A stretch of 64,000 nucleotides of DNA from Oscarella lobularis (Eukaryota > Porifera > Homoscleromorpha > Homosclerophorida > Oscarellidae), in assembly GCF_947507565.1 (NCBI RefSeq), contig NC_089182.1:558001-622000 (forward strand), given 5' to 3'. A program made the position numbers and the translations under genes. The notes under the pieces are model-generated. The model saw only the letters and a program-made list of their open reading frames with translations, was not told the origin of the DNA and searched no databases. Numbering within the stretch: the stretch's first letter is position 1; the number at the start of each line of letters is the position of its first letter. This document shows, in pieces, positions 46,957 to 58,350 of this stretch.

Positions 46957-47111
46957 GGCATCCGGGATACGCGCACGCAATACAGTATGCAACAACAATA
47001 ATGTTTATTCAATTAATTTTATTAAATTCAAATTAATATTTAAAAAGGAATATGTGGGGTAACAACACAATTCAGTACTGCGCATTATAGTTCATGTCCT
47101 TACGGTCGGGC

Positions 47112-47800
47112 TTATTGAAACAGCTCCAAATGCTGGTGCAAAAACTCTCTATCATGCTCTTGCTTCATCACCTTTCCTAGCTTAGCACCCTCTGGCCAAA
47201 TTATGTTGTGATTCAAATCACAGGGATATAAAGGAAAATTGGCGCTTTCATCCGCCCAGTCAAAATCCAAGATAAATGCTTGATTATTGCAAACCATCAA
47301 ATTTGGCTCACGAAAATTACCATGAACATATCCAGCAGAATGAAAATCCTTCAAAGCATGCCTGTTTAAACAGAAAACATAAGAACAAAACTAATCAGAA
47401 CTTAAAATAAAAATTTACTCTAAACTTTGAGCAATCGATTTCTTTTCATCCAAAGAAAGAGAAGTAGCCTCTATTTTATGCAAGCACTTTCCTTCAAGTT
47501 TCTTCATCACCACCATGAGAGATGATGAAACGACTTTGCTACCTAACATTTTGGGAGCGTATCCAGCCTCTGCAGCGTATTTATGGGCAGCTACGCCATA
47601 TGAATAACTCACAAATTTTACGATGAATTGATCATTGGCGTCGTTTCAATCGTCAAGGATGACTGATTTGAGAAGCCATAGCCTGTCGCTTCCAGGGCAT
47701 TGCATAAAGCGGCGGTCAAATTTTTTTCATGTTCCCACAGGTGATAATGAAAGTCAGTTCCGAGAGCCCGCGCTATTTCTTGCAACGCCATTTCTTCATC
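47112..47800 (-). pseudogene. Kinase-like protein with altered catalytic loop, probably broken
   Basis: The 3' exons encode a kinase-fold C-lobe of the atypical APH/choline-kinase-like type found in fungi and sponges: IVKFVSYSYGVAAHKYAAEA, GYAPKMLGSK, VVMKKLEG, then an intron and GYVHGNFREPNLMV ... AFILDFDWADE ... FPLYP. The catalytic loop Asp (HGD) is Asn here, while the metal-binding DFDW is kept. Upstream, an open frame starting MALQEIARALGTDFHYHLWE (about 47790) runs into a stop where the IVKFV frame begins, with no splice acceptor between. That suggests a frameshift, or that the upstream frame is unrelated. Confidence 0.5.
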
Positions 47801-48049
47801 AAACGTTTAGCGGACGCGTGCGCGGAGCAGCAAATACATTTTTACTAAAATACTATCTATCGTCTTCTACAGTCCTACTCGGAAAGCAATCATCACAATT
47901 TACTGTCAGAGTTTGAGTTTGCCAGATCAACAAAATATGATCCAAATTGCGAATTTGCTGGCTTGGAGAACTGCGCGTGGGAGCAACTGTTAGCGCGCGC
48001 GCGATCACCCATCATCCACATCACATCATCAGGACGTTTCGTTGGGATG

Positions 48050-50319
48050 GAAAGCAGCGAAGAAGGCCGATCGAAGCTTCTGAAGACCATGAGCTTTAAA
48101 GAAAAGGCAAGAAATAGGCGACGCGTTCATTTGAAAGACGACTAGAAGAAAAAGGGGGGGGCGCCGTCGCTTAGATCGACTTCATTCGAGCCGCCGTTCC
48201 GGGAGCGAAGAAGAAGGACGTCGTCACGATACTCCAGTCGTGCGACTATCACGTCGACGAAGCGATCGCAACGCTAACGGATGGTAAACGCCCCCACACC
48301 CCGAAAACCACCGCGAGAAACTCCCATCGTCGATGATGATTTTTTTTCTTTGTCTAGACGGCGGTCGTCGCGTGCTCGACCAGTGGTCGACGACTCCGCA
48401 GCGCTGGAAAAAGGTGAAGGCGGAGGGGACAGGATCACGTGTCGTAACGACATCGAATCATGGTTTTTTAGCCAAAACGGTCATCCGGGAAACAAGTACC
48501 AAAAAAGGACGAAGGTTATATTAAAAAATCTTAATTAGATATACACGTATTAGATTAGCATCTCAATTATTATAGGGACATCGTCAGCCAGTGATGTAAA
48601 GGCTAGTGAAATTTCCGATGGCCCTCCAGCAAATGAAAAAGAAACAAATGAATCTGAGACTAAAAGTGTTCCACCTGTGCCGGTGCCAGCGGCTGTAGCC
48701 ATGGTAAAACGAGCAGTGGAAAAGGATCCAACTCACCAGAGTAAAGATAATCATTTTCCCAATCCTTAATTTAATGGTTATTATTATTTTCTAGGTTCTC
48801 GTTTTCGTTGTGATTCGATTAGTAGCGATGTGAGTACGGCCAGCACGGGAAGTGGCGTGGCTGGCGGAAATTTTCGAAAGCAAGTGAAAGATTTTCATCG
48901 CGCATCTACTCAGCTGCCTCGCTTTGAACTCATGTTAAATGAGGTTTAATTAATTAATTAATTTATTTGTTATTGAATTTTGACGTTTTGGGGATAGAGT
49001 TTGAATGTTTGTGAAAAGCGTGTCAAGAGTTCAATGTCCGAATTCAGAAAAATGTTCATATTCGTCTTGATACTTTAATTAATAACTTACAAATATTGAC
49101 GCTTTAGATTAGAGGAACGAGAAGCGGAACTTGTTTCAAAACTAGCCTCTATTCGAACGAAGGCGACGTCTTTGCTGCTAGGGAGAATAGAGCACGCTGA
49201 AAAGCTGAGAGTCCAGGCAGATAGCCTTGCCACGTTGAGTCCAGCTCAAGCAAATGAAATCAAAGAAGATATCAAGGTAAGCAAAGACAGTAGCTAATGT
49301 GTATTCGCAGGTGAGATGCTTTTTTTTGTAGCACTTTCTGTCTGAGCGACGCATTGATGAAGAACTGGCTTCACTGGAATGGTTTTCTGGGCAAACGGAT
49401 GAACTTTCTCAGGTACTATCTAACGCCAGTTTATTACGTTTCTCTATTTATTATTGTCTAGAGTCTAAGGGAGTTTGGAAAGGGTATGATGCCTGCGGCT
49501 TTTTATTTGCTCTCGTGATTGTTGATTGTTTATAGTTGCTGAAATTCGGCATCTTTATTCCGAGAGGAAAACGAGTGGCGGGAGCAGGGGCCATGACGCA
49601 AGCCAAGCATCAAAGAGTCATGGCTCGAAAAAGGAAACCAGACCAGCTGCAGTTTCCACGCCGGAGCCAACGGTAGCAAGCCGTGACGTGAGCCAAGCGT
49701 CAAAGATTCATGGCTCGAAAAAGGAGACGAGACCGGCTGCAGTTTCTACACCGACGGCAACTGTAGCGGCGGCGGCGGCGACAGCAACAGCGGCCGTGGC
49801 AAAGGAAAACCATCACGTTGTGTCAGACTTGAGCATACAGGCTGAATTGCACAATAAATTGAAAAGCGTTGTCACCATGCAGGAAAACTTCACCAAGGTA
49901 AAACTTCATTTCTAGGAGAACCCTTCTCCCTCTCGCTGACTAAACAATTCAATTCGTAGGGTGGCGTCGGAAAAGGCTCTTCTGCAGCAGCCAAAGAGCC
50001 TCAACACAAGCGAGAACAACAGCGGCGACACGACAAGAAAAGAGACAAAGACCACCACGGCGCTCCATCGTCGAGGCAACCACCGCCAGCCCAGAAATCA
50101 TTACCAAACGACGTCTCTTCTTCCAAAAAAGAAACGCCGGAATCGTCTTCATCTCCGTCTCTCGCCACACTAGCCAACGGAAAGGAGTCGTCTTCCCCGT
50201 TGAAAAGTGCAGATGACGAGCCTCTCCCGCAGCGAGAGAAAAGGAGAAGGAAGCGAGAGAAGCGTCCATCGTCGAAACCTACGAGCGACCCGTCCAACCC
50301 CCCTCCTGCCGCTCCCTAA
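48050..50319 (+). CDS. SPATS2: SPATS2-like RNA-binding-associated protein
   Basis: Starts MESSEEGRSKLLKTMSFKEK, then a GC-AG intron (GCAAG donor near 48108; acceptor 48174). It joins in phase to IDFIRAAVPGAKKKDVVTIL, a UBA-like segment that matches the family's conserved N-terminal box. GGRRVLDQWSTTPQRWKK follows. The DUF1387 coiled-coil exons come later: LEEREAELVSKLASIRTKAT (about 49115) and HFLSERRIDEELASLEWFSG (about 49332). The C-terminal exons are low-complexity (Ser/Lys/Gln-rich) with a tandem repeat at about 49590-49765, ending at TAA 50317-50319. Vertebrate SPATS2 proteins are cytoplasmic and RNA-associated; exact function here unknown. Confidence 0.8.
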
Positions 50320-50455
50320 AGGTGCCGCCGGTCGGTTAGGAAGGAACAAGAAATTTCTTTGTTTTGTATGCTACGCTCTAGCTCTTACTGTTAGTATACT
50401 GTTATTAGACTTATTTGGAGTTACCAGGAATGAGGGGCGGAGATGAGGAACTCTG

Positions 50456-52056
50456 CTATTGTGTTCTATTTGATGACAATAATACTGATGATGATGATGA
50501 CAGTGAATAGTCTGACGTTGAGTTCGTTTCCATTTCTTTGATTTCGTCTTTAACCCACTGCTCTCTAAAAGAAGACGTTAGAAGAATTATTATTGCTGAA
50601 TTATTTGGGCTTGTTACTGATGTTTTGTTATCATCGTTTGGATCGACGTTCTGTTGAGCCAAACGCGAGAGATGTGAGATCGAGATTTGAGCATGGGAGC
50701 TTGTTGGCTCGACAATATGAGCCACTCGTCGAAGGCCATGCGACTCTTCAATGATTGATTAATTAATTAATTAGTCAATAATTAAAATTATTGGCTCACT
50801 TGTCGTTCCAACTGATCCGGCAAGCTCTGATAAATTCCCATTGCCAGCTGTCGATTATAAACTTGCGTGAATTGATTTGAATTTCCCATTTCTGATTGTT
50901 GATGATTAACATGTCCACCCACGGATGATGACGTTCCTGGGGCCGGCTCAGAAACAGACACGGAACGTTGAGGAACTATAAATAGATTTTAGAATAGGTA
51001 CTTAGTACAAATTATCTGAGAACAAAAAATGCCTATACAGTACGTGTATCTGTTTACCATTTGTAGCAGCAGCTGCTGACGAAACCGTATCTGCTCCCCA
51101 CCTGACTCCACCGCTTCCACTTTCTCCCCACCCGCTTCCTCCATCACCTTCTCCTCCCCATTCGCCTCCAGCCCACTTTCCTGGTCCCCCTGTGGCTGGA
51201 GTTGACGGTGGTGATACATCAGTGACGCCTGCTATATAATAAATAGTTCCAAATAAAGTAGCCTTCCATTATTATTATTGCCAATATGATACCTAGACCA
51301 GACGTTTTGACTGGAGTGAAGCTGATGGTGCCGCTAACTCTCCTGGGGCTCGTCTCTAGAAAAACTACGTGAAGGTGCAATAAATGTGAATAACAACGCA
51401 TCTTACTTTGACTCGTACTGCCACTCGATCTTTTACTTGAAGACACAGCAATGGGACTACTCTCTATAAGTACACCTTTCTAATTATGTGCACCTGTGGT
51501 TCAAGTTTTAGCACATACTTGTACTCGTATTGGCACTAAAAATCAATTATTCATTGGATGCTATTGTGCAGACGGCGATTTTACCTCTTCATTAATTCCT
51601 CCGGAATTTCCCATTGAGAAACTTTCGTTTTTTTGTTATAGTAGTATTTTCTTCCAGAAGAACTTGTGTGCTCGGACCAGACATTTTCTTCTACTGGAAA
51701 CCCCACAGTTAAATTAAAGCGATCAGTACCACTTGTGCGCGACGTTTGAAGAATAAAAGTGATATTCTACCCACTTTGTTCTGATTTCTTTTCCTGAGCC
51801 GGAGACCGGTCCGGCTGCTGCTCGTTTCGCGGCGATGACGACGACTTTGTGCCGAGGGAGTTCAGAATAGCCTTTTTCGGCGGAAATTTTCCCGAAGACT
51901 AGGCGAGAACATGAAGAACTGCTTCGAAATGGCCTACATTCGCTTACTCGATAAGGGTGGTGCGTCTTTTCAGACGTCCTAGTAAAGAAAACGTTTGTAA
52001 AAGCTACTTGAAGTATTGAGGCAAACCTAGAGCTTTTCGCGTTCGCTTCTGAGCTC
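50456..52056 (-). CDS. Ser-rich protein of unknown function
   Basis: Minus-strand gene with about eight small exons. Start ATG at 52056 ([10 protein letters not shown]). Coding-like exons include [29 protein letters not shown] (about 51898), [17 protein letters not shown] (about 51350), a Gly/Trp-rich [12 protein letters not shown] region (about 51150), [20 protein letters not shown] (about 50850) and a final exon with [12 protein letters not shown] and [15 protein letters not shown]. Two frames compete in the 51780-51900 exon, so the join is unsettled. Low complexity prevents a family call. The short basic Ser/Thr motifs would suit phosphorylation. Divergent from the DDHD1-like gene about 200 bp away. 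Confidence 0.5.
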
Positions 52057-52253
52057 ATTTTTTTGTTTTCGTAGCCGGGAACTCAAATCACGTGTGTCAG
52101 CGTCTGCACACTACAGCGCACAAGTCACTAAATGGCATTTTCACAGAGCTGAAAGGGTGCGAACGTCTCTTCTCGTGTCAAAGCATTTTAGAACGAATCG
52201 ATAGTCACGCAGACTACCCAATTCAGTCTACCACGTGACCGAACACTTCCGGA

Positions 52254-54496
52254 ATGGCAGGGGCGCCGTCACACTGCGGCGTTCGTTGGATGTACAAAGA
52301 AGAAAACAGCTGGAAAGCGTTCTGTGGCGCTGATTCGATCGCTCTCGAGATCGAGCATCAGAACAAACGACCGGGATCCCGAAGGGGATCGACGACTAAC
52401 GATCCCGTTGTCGTTCTCGGCGGAATGCTCGAAATCGACGTACAGAATCGCGTCGGCTCGTCGATATTCTTCAAAGGTCTCCAATAATCGAAGCGAAAAA
52501 GACGAAGAACTATGCATTTTTCGCCAGGAAAGCCCGACGTCGCAATCATTCGTGGCACGTGGTTCACAGAAGAGAAGGGCGTCTATCAGCCTCTACCCGA
52601 AGAGGATGCCGACGTGATCGAAAAGGAGCACACAAGCCGAGAATTGCAAGGAAAAATTGTAGTACACGACGAAAAAAACCAATTACCGTAACATTTTAAA
52701 TTAAATTCAGTATGTTGTTAGAGCAAAAAATCCAAAGGAGATGAAAGTTAGTTTTTTTTGCGAGTATGTGCTTATCAAATAATTATTCTCGAGTTTTTTA
52801 GTTTTGCATAAGCTCAATTCGAGTAGCAGACGAGGGAGTTCCTCTTCCTTTGTGGCCTGGTATGGGAAAGATGAAATTTGGCTGAACAAGAACGACGCCG
52901 GCTTTCAGCTCACTCAAGCAGTCGGAGGCTTTTTGGGGGGAAAGAAAAAAGGTTTGAGACCCTTTATCAAATTATTGATTACCAAGTCTCTGCATTTAAT
53001 GATAGGAATTATTAGTTATTGATCTTTTTGGCTTAGGTCAATTATTGCGTGCTAAAAGACTTAGGAGGGGATGGCACACAGTCGCCGACAGCTCCGACTC
53101 AATTCCTCCCGTTTCTCATCTCGTCTTTGTTGTCCATGGCATTGGACAGTCCCTGAGTCCCGGAAGTATATCAAGTCAGTGTTTCCAGTAGGTACACCTT
53201 ATTGATTGGATACCCACTCTGATTGGACGTCCGCGTGGGCGAGTAGATTAAGCACTGAGGCTTTGGGAGAGATGCGTAAGGACTCCACTGACGGTAAACT
53301 AGACGGCCGAGTTGAATTTCTGCCAATTGAATGGCGAACATTATTGCGCCTAGACGACGGTACACTACACCCCTTTTGTCCCTGTCGATTCATTTAGTTT
53401 AGTTTTGAAGATCTATCGCGATAGTGCACGCCCCCCCCCCCCCCAAACGCTGTGCCGAATGTAAAATCTTTATTTTTTCTCTCCCTGAAAGGTGCTATTG
53501 ATCGCATCACTCCGCCTGGAATTCAAAAGATTCGAAAAATTAGCAATCTAGCCGTTATGGACGTTCTCTATTACACCAGCCCCGTCTTTGGAGCCGAGGT
53601 TTCGTTTTTTATTCCAACCCCCGACTTCATTGTAGTAATACCTTTATTACAGATTATGAACTCTGTTTGCTCGGAAATGAATTCCCAGTACCGTAAATTC
53701 GTTGAACGGCATCCTTGGTTCGTCAACGGTGGTCGCGTGTCCATCTTGGGTCACTCGCTTGGCAGCGTCATTTCGTACGACATCTTAGAAGAGGCAACGC
53801 GTTCCGATAAATATAAACTCAACTTTCGCGTATGACTATTGCTCGGTGCACCCGGGTGGCCGTACGTATTTGAATTTTATAGGTTGAGAATTTTTTTGCA
53901 ATCGGATCTCCGCTAAGCCTTTTCTGGACGGTGCGCGGGAAGTCCAAGCCGTCGTCCGTGATTTTGCCGACGAGGGTCTGCAAGCGAATGTTCAACATTT
54001 ACCAGCGTTCTGATCCAGTGGTGAGTTCCGCACCCTTAGAAGCTCAAACCATAGAAGATATATCTTTCTTTAGGCGTACAGATGGGAGCCGTTTATCGTA
54101 CCGCGATATTCGACCATCGATCCCGTCCGAGTTTCCGCTCGACTCTCATCGGTTAAAAAGCCCACGTCGTCGTCGTCGTCGTCCTCTTCGAGCGACGTCA
54201 CAGACGGCAACACGACAATCTCGCCAACGACGTCGCTTTGGGCCAAAGTCGGCGACACGTTAACGAAGACATTCCTCGGCTCAAAGGCGACGAACGTAGC
54301 TGACGATGACGACGACGCTCTATTGGAAAGCGAGGATTCTCTTCCAAACGAGAGACGATTACCGCGTCGCTATGACTACGCGCTCGCGGAGAGTTTTATG
54401 GAAAGCACGGGCCAATATTTGCGTGCCATTACCGCTCATCTGTGCTACTGGACGTCGAAGGAGACTCTTCAATTTATACTCGAACACACTCAATAA
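52254..54496 (+). CDS. DDHD1: DDHD1-type intracellular phospholipase A1
   Basis: Phosphatidic-acid-preferring phospholipase A1. Starts MAGAPSHCGVRWMYKEENSW, then VVVLGGMLEIDV. RGTWFTEEKGVYQPLPEED and SSSFVAWYGKDEIWLNKN follow, then HLVFVVHGIGQ. VEFLPIEWR, VMDVLYYTSP and the lipase nucleophile elbow ILGHSLGSVISYDIL (GxSxG, about 53745) come next. The DDHD domain starts FFAIGSPLSLFW (53890) and runs to HLCYWTSKETLQFIL near the end. A low-complexity Ser insert lies within it (about 54155-54180). Catalytic Ser and DDHD are intact. The protein acts on membranes of ER, Golgi or mitochondria in animals. Several short introns, including one beginning just after a C-run near 53430. Confidence 0.88.
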
Positions 54497-54497
54497 A
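54492..54497 (+). terminator. Poly(A) signal overlapping the DDHD1 stop codon
   Basis: AATAAA lies across the CAA-TAA end of the coding sequence, so the 3'UTR would be very short, consistent with the convergent Sp gene ending 58 bp away. Confidence 0.5.
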
Positions 54498-54554
54498 AAG
54501 AAAGACTTCGTTTCTGTACAAGGCAAGATCATATATCCTATCTACAGTAAATCC

Positions 54555-55305
54555 TTATTTTTTAGACGTCTCCTCCTCCTCCTCCTCATCATCATCTTCG
54601 TCCTCCTCGTCTTTGTTTCGATGCGTCTTCACGTGTTTGCTGAGATGATCGCTTCGCATGAAACGCTTCGCGCAGACGGGACAAACGAAACGTTTCTCGC
54701 CCGTGTGCGTTCGCATGTGCCGCTGGAGTTCGTCAGAGCGCGTGAATCGCTTACCGCATATCACCCACGGACAGACGAACGGTCGTTCGCCGGTGTGCCA
54801 GCGCAGGTGCGCCTTCAAATGCGACGTCTTGCCGTACACCTTTCCGCAGAGATGGCACAGGTGCTGACTCTTGCGTCGACTCGACGTCCCGTTGCGCTCG
54901 TTCTCCTGACAGTTCGGACAGTCGCACGTCGCGCGTCGATATCGACGAAGCGACGAGTGATGGGTAGGCGGCGGCAACGGCAACGGCAACGGAATTGGCA
55001 TTGGAATCGGCGGCGGCGGCGGTGGCGGCGGCGGCGGTGCAGGTCGAGTAAACGTAAGTGGGGCAGGTCCGATCAACGGCGGAACGGGCGACGAGGGCGA
55101 GGCACCCCGAACCCATCCTCCCAAACAGTGAGCTCCTATACCTAAAGTGGGCGGAGGAATCCGATCGTTAAGCGACGGCCTCCAAAGTTTCCACACGTCG
55201 ACGGCATTTGGAACGAAGTAGGGAGTTATGTGATGCGACGACGCGTCGCCGTTGCCGTCGCCTTCTGTCGGCGTTTTAGGGGCGACGACGACGGCAGTTT
55301 CTTCC

Positions 55306-55347
<42 letters not shown>

Positions 55348-55589
55348 GTTTGATTTCCGCTTTCCTCCGCCGCCTCCTGCTCCGTTTCCTTAAAATTCGA
55401 GCAGGTGACGGCTAGTATAGCCAACGGCGACATCGCCGTTTTGCCGGCGGCGGTCCGTCCACCCCCGCCTTCCTATTTACGCAAACGAGAATAAAGGAGC
55501 GAATTGACCTCCGAGAAGGGGGAGGGACCCCGCCCGCGCACCTTTTCTTCCACAGTTGACGATGACGACGGGTCGAAGTTGGCGGCCAT
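54555..55589 (-). CDS. Sp-family zinc-finger transcription factor 1
   Basis: Exon 1 (55542-55589) encodes [16 protein letters not shown]. After a 69-bp intron, exon 2 (54555-55472) gives the Sp box [14 protein letters not shown], an acidic 12-Asp run, a Pro-rich region with an 11-Pro stretch, the Buttonhead box [13 protein letters not shown] and three C2H2 fingers ([50 protein letters not shown]). Those fingers bind GC/GT boxes, and helix residues match Sp factors. Sp box plus Btd box identify Sp rather than KLF. Finger 1 has CxxC (CHLC) where Sp factors usually have CxxxxC. An acidic Asp/Glu tail ends the protein. Divergent from a second Sp gene. Confidence 0.92.
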
Positions 55590-56427
55590 CGCGACATCGA
55601 TTCCCCGATCGGACTCGATCTCGATTGTCTCGATCGGAGGTGTATAAGTCGCTCGCCGGCTTCGACTCGTACTCGCCGAACGCGGCGCGTCAGGCCGCCC
55701 CCCAATTCTTGCCTGGAAAATTCAATTATCGCTCGCTTGAGTCTCGATCCGCCCCGAAGGCGGTTCATCCGATCAATGGATCCCGCCCCTTCGAATCGTC
55801 GTTGGCCTCGTGCCCGGGTAAATAGTAAACAATGCAAGAATTTCGATTGGTTGTAGTCGAGATGCGTCGTTTTGATTTTTAGGTGTTAGGTCCACACGCG
55901 AAAAGTGGAACAAAACGCGTTTCCGGTACCATGTTGTTTAGTCCCGTTGTTCTCGACGAACAATGCTCCTACTTTGTCCCTATCTGAAAAATTTGCATGC
56001 GGAATGTTGGGAGCCCCTCCTTCTGACTGCCCCGATATCCGGCCCTGGCACGCGGCGAGCTCTTTTTTCGTCGTCGAGTCGTTTTGCACCCTTTCTCGCG
56101 CCCAATCGACACGTCGCTCGTCCAAAGCGTCCGCCCCGATTGGCACGTCGATGTGGCCGCCGTTGGAAAGCGCACCGCTAGACGACTTTCTTCGCGAGTC
56201 GAGGCGTGGTCGCTAAGACGAGCGGACGACATCAAAGGGCGGTCGACTTTGATCGGCGAGGTGTCAGCGACGAGTCCCCACGCGTTCCCGATGGGTGCAT
56301 CGAGCACCCCGCCTATTGTGCAAATCTGATTGGTGCGGAACTTTTGATCGTTCAAAAGCGCCAAATCATAATCATAGAGTCGGGTCAGCATACTCACGCT
56401 TGCAGTAGCGAACGAAACAGCGTTCCA
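55590..56427. other. Region between divergent Sp genes
   Basis: About 840 bp. Frames on both strands are open in places (for example minus 55969-56469) but show no family resemblance or low-complexity signal, so I treat it as promoter/5'UTR sequence for both Sp genes. Confidence 0.45.
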
Positions 56428-57341
56428 ATGACAGCGACGGTGGCCCATCAATTTGCAGCCGACGCTCATACGGTAAGAACGGGGGTGCAGTACTCGCTCG
56501 GAGATTTCGTCTCACGCAGACTTTTTTGCAGCAGAGCGGTGTCCTCTTTTATTGCCAGCAGCAACATTACCAGCAGCAGCAGCTACTTCAACCGATAGTC
56601 CCACTCTACGCGATGCCCAACCCATTGCTGCCAGTGCCCCATGCCCGACTGACGGAACCATTCGCTTGCTCTAAATCGACTCCCATCATTGCACCCAAAC
56701 CGATCCGCCCTCTACCTTTTTGCGGCGGATTGTGCCCGTGCAATCCCCGACTTCCCGTTCCAGTTCCAGTTGCTGTCGGCGGCCGACCGATGGTGGAGCC
56801 AGGGCGTAACGGCACGGCGTCTCCCCCGAGCAAAAAACACGCCCATTCGTTTAGCATCGATGCGATAATGCAAAAGGACGACGGAATAAAGCAAAAAATG
56901 CTTCCGCACGTGGAAGTTCTCGTGCGGCAGGTTCACGCTCCGTATCATCCGATTCAACGAAAGGAAAAGTCGCTCGAGCCGCAGGATCCAACGAGGCGAT
57001 GCAATCGCTGCAAATGCCCGAACTGCCGTACGAACCACAACGGAGGCTCCCGAATCCGACAGCACATTTGTCATTATCCCGATTGCGGAAAAGTCTACGG
57101 CAAAACGTCGCACTTGAAAGCTCACCTGCGCTGGCACACGGGCGAGAAGCCGTTTGCCTGCGACTGGCCTTACTGCGGCAAAGCGTTCACGCGCTCCGAC
57201 GAGCTGCAGCGTCACTATAGAACGCACACGGGCGAAAAACGTTTTGTTTGCGTGCAGTGCAACAAAAAATTTATGCGGAGCGATCATTTGACGAAGCACA
57301 TGAAAACGCATCGACGAGACGAAGAGGACGAATCTTGTTAA
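56428..57341 (+). CDS. Sp-family zinc-finger transcription factor 2
   Basis: Exon 1 (56428-56472) encodes [15 protein letters not shown]. Exon 2 (56532-57341) begins [18 protein letters not shown] Pro-rich region leads to the Buttonhead box [14 protein letters not shown] and three C2H2 fingers. Finger 1 has the usual Sp spacing ([20 protein letters not shown]), followed by [19 protein letters not shown] and [17 protein letters not shown]. No clear Sp box is seen at the N-terminus, unlike its neighbour. DNA-contact residues are the same as in the other gene, so the two would compete for GC boxes. A short acidic tail ends the protein at TAA 57339-57341. Confidence 0.92.
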
Positions 57342-57344
57342 CAC

Positions 57345-58350
57345 GCACTTACTATTTAGAAAAAAATTAATGAGTGGCTTTTTACGACAAAGTCTTTTTG
57401 ACTTGAAAACGAAAATGTACTAAAAGATAAAATATGAATGTTTCTTGGCTTGTGCAAAGAAGAGATAATAAAATCGCTTTCTGACTCCTTTCTCGGAAGC
57501 ATACCTGCAGTACTAACTGTACAGTAGTTTGTATGCCGTGACGCCGCGTCTAGCACATCAGTAACCCGGATAAACAACATCTCAAGCTGACTATTTCTTA
57601 GCTGCAATGAAGCTGCCTCGGCTGGGACGGCTTTAGTAGTTGCAGGAGTGACGATTCATACGAGTTATAAAGCCGGTAACACTACACTCGTTACGAGTCG
57701 TGCCGCGACGAGCGATGTAGCGGTCATTTGCGCTTACAGAGAACGAAACTACACATTCAGGTGTCTAAAAGACGTGTGCAATGCACTGTTTGGTCATCTT
57801 AGAGCTCAGGAATGCATCGAGACCTCTGGGTCACGTGTCTTTTAATTGGCGAGTAACTTCCTTGTACCTTTGACCTTTCGTAGACAAAAAACAGGAATTT
57901 ACTGTTTTGTGTCTCCCGGAAGACCAAACTTTCCCGTGCTAACGTCGTACATTAGAATCAAGATTTGTTTCAGAATGCGCATCTAGCACGCGCAGTGAGA
58001 CCAAAGCACTTTGTTCTTTGCAGCAGTGAGGAATCTCCCAAGTTTTTCCTGCTTTGATTACTATTCCGGTACAAAGGTCATCTAGTTAAGCCAAAGGCAT
58101 GGAAGTGCTCAAACGTCTACATAAATGCTAGAACAGACAAAAATATCTCAGTCCACACTAGCTGTTCTTCGGTTGCCAACGGGGAATAGCAGATAAACAT
58201 TTCAACGACTACTTCAGTCTCAACAAAGGTATAATTAACGAGATCGCCTCGGAATAGGGAATAGATCAACGCAGGACGATTAGATGAGAGCGGAGTCTAC
58301 GAGGGGTTTACTCCACGAAATCAAAGCGATATTGAAATAATTCCTAGGAT
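57345..58350. other. Spacer without recognisable genes
   Basis: About 1 kb between Sp factor 2 and the PLAT-oxidase gene. AT-rich, with short open frames only and no repeat or RNA gene recognised. Confidence 0.5.

Noticed and set aside
55969..56469. 166-aa open frame on the minus strand between the Sp genes
   Set aside because: Overlaps the promoter and first exon of Sp factor 2, has no family resemblance and shifts to poor codon use.
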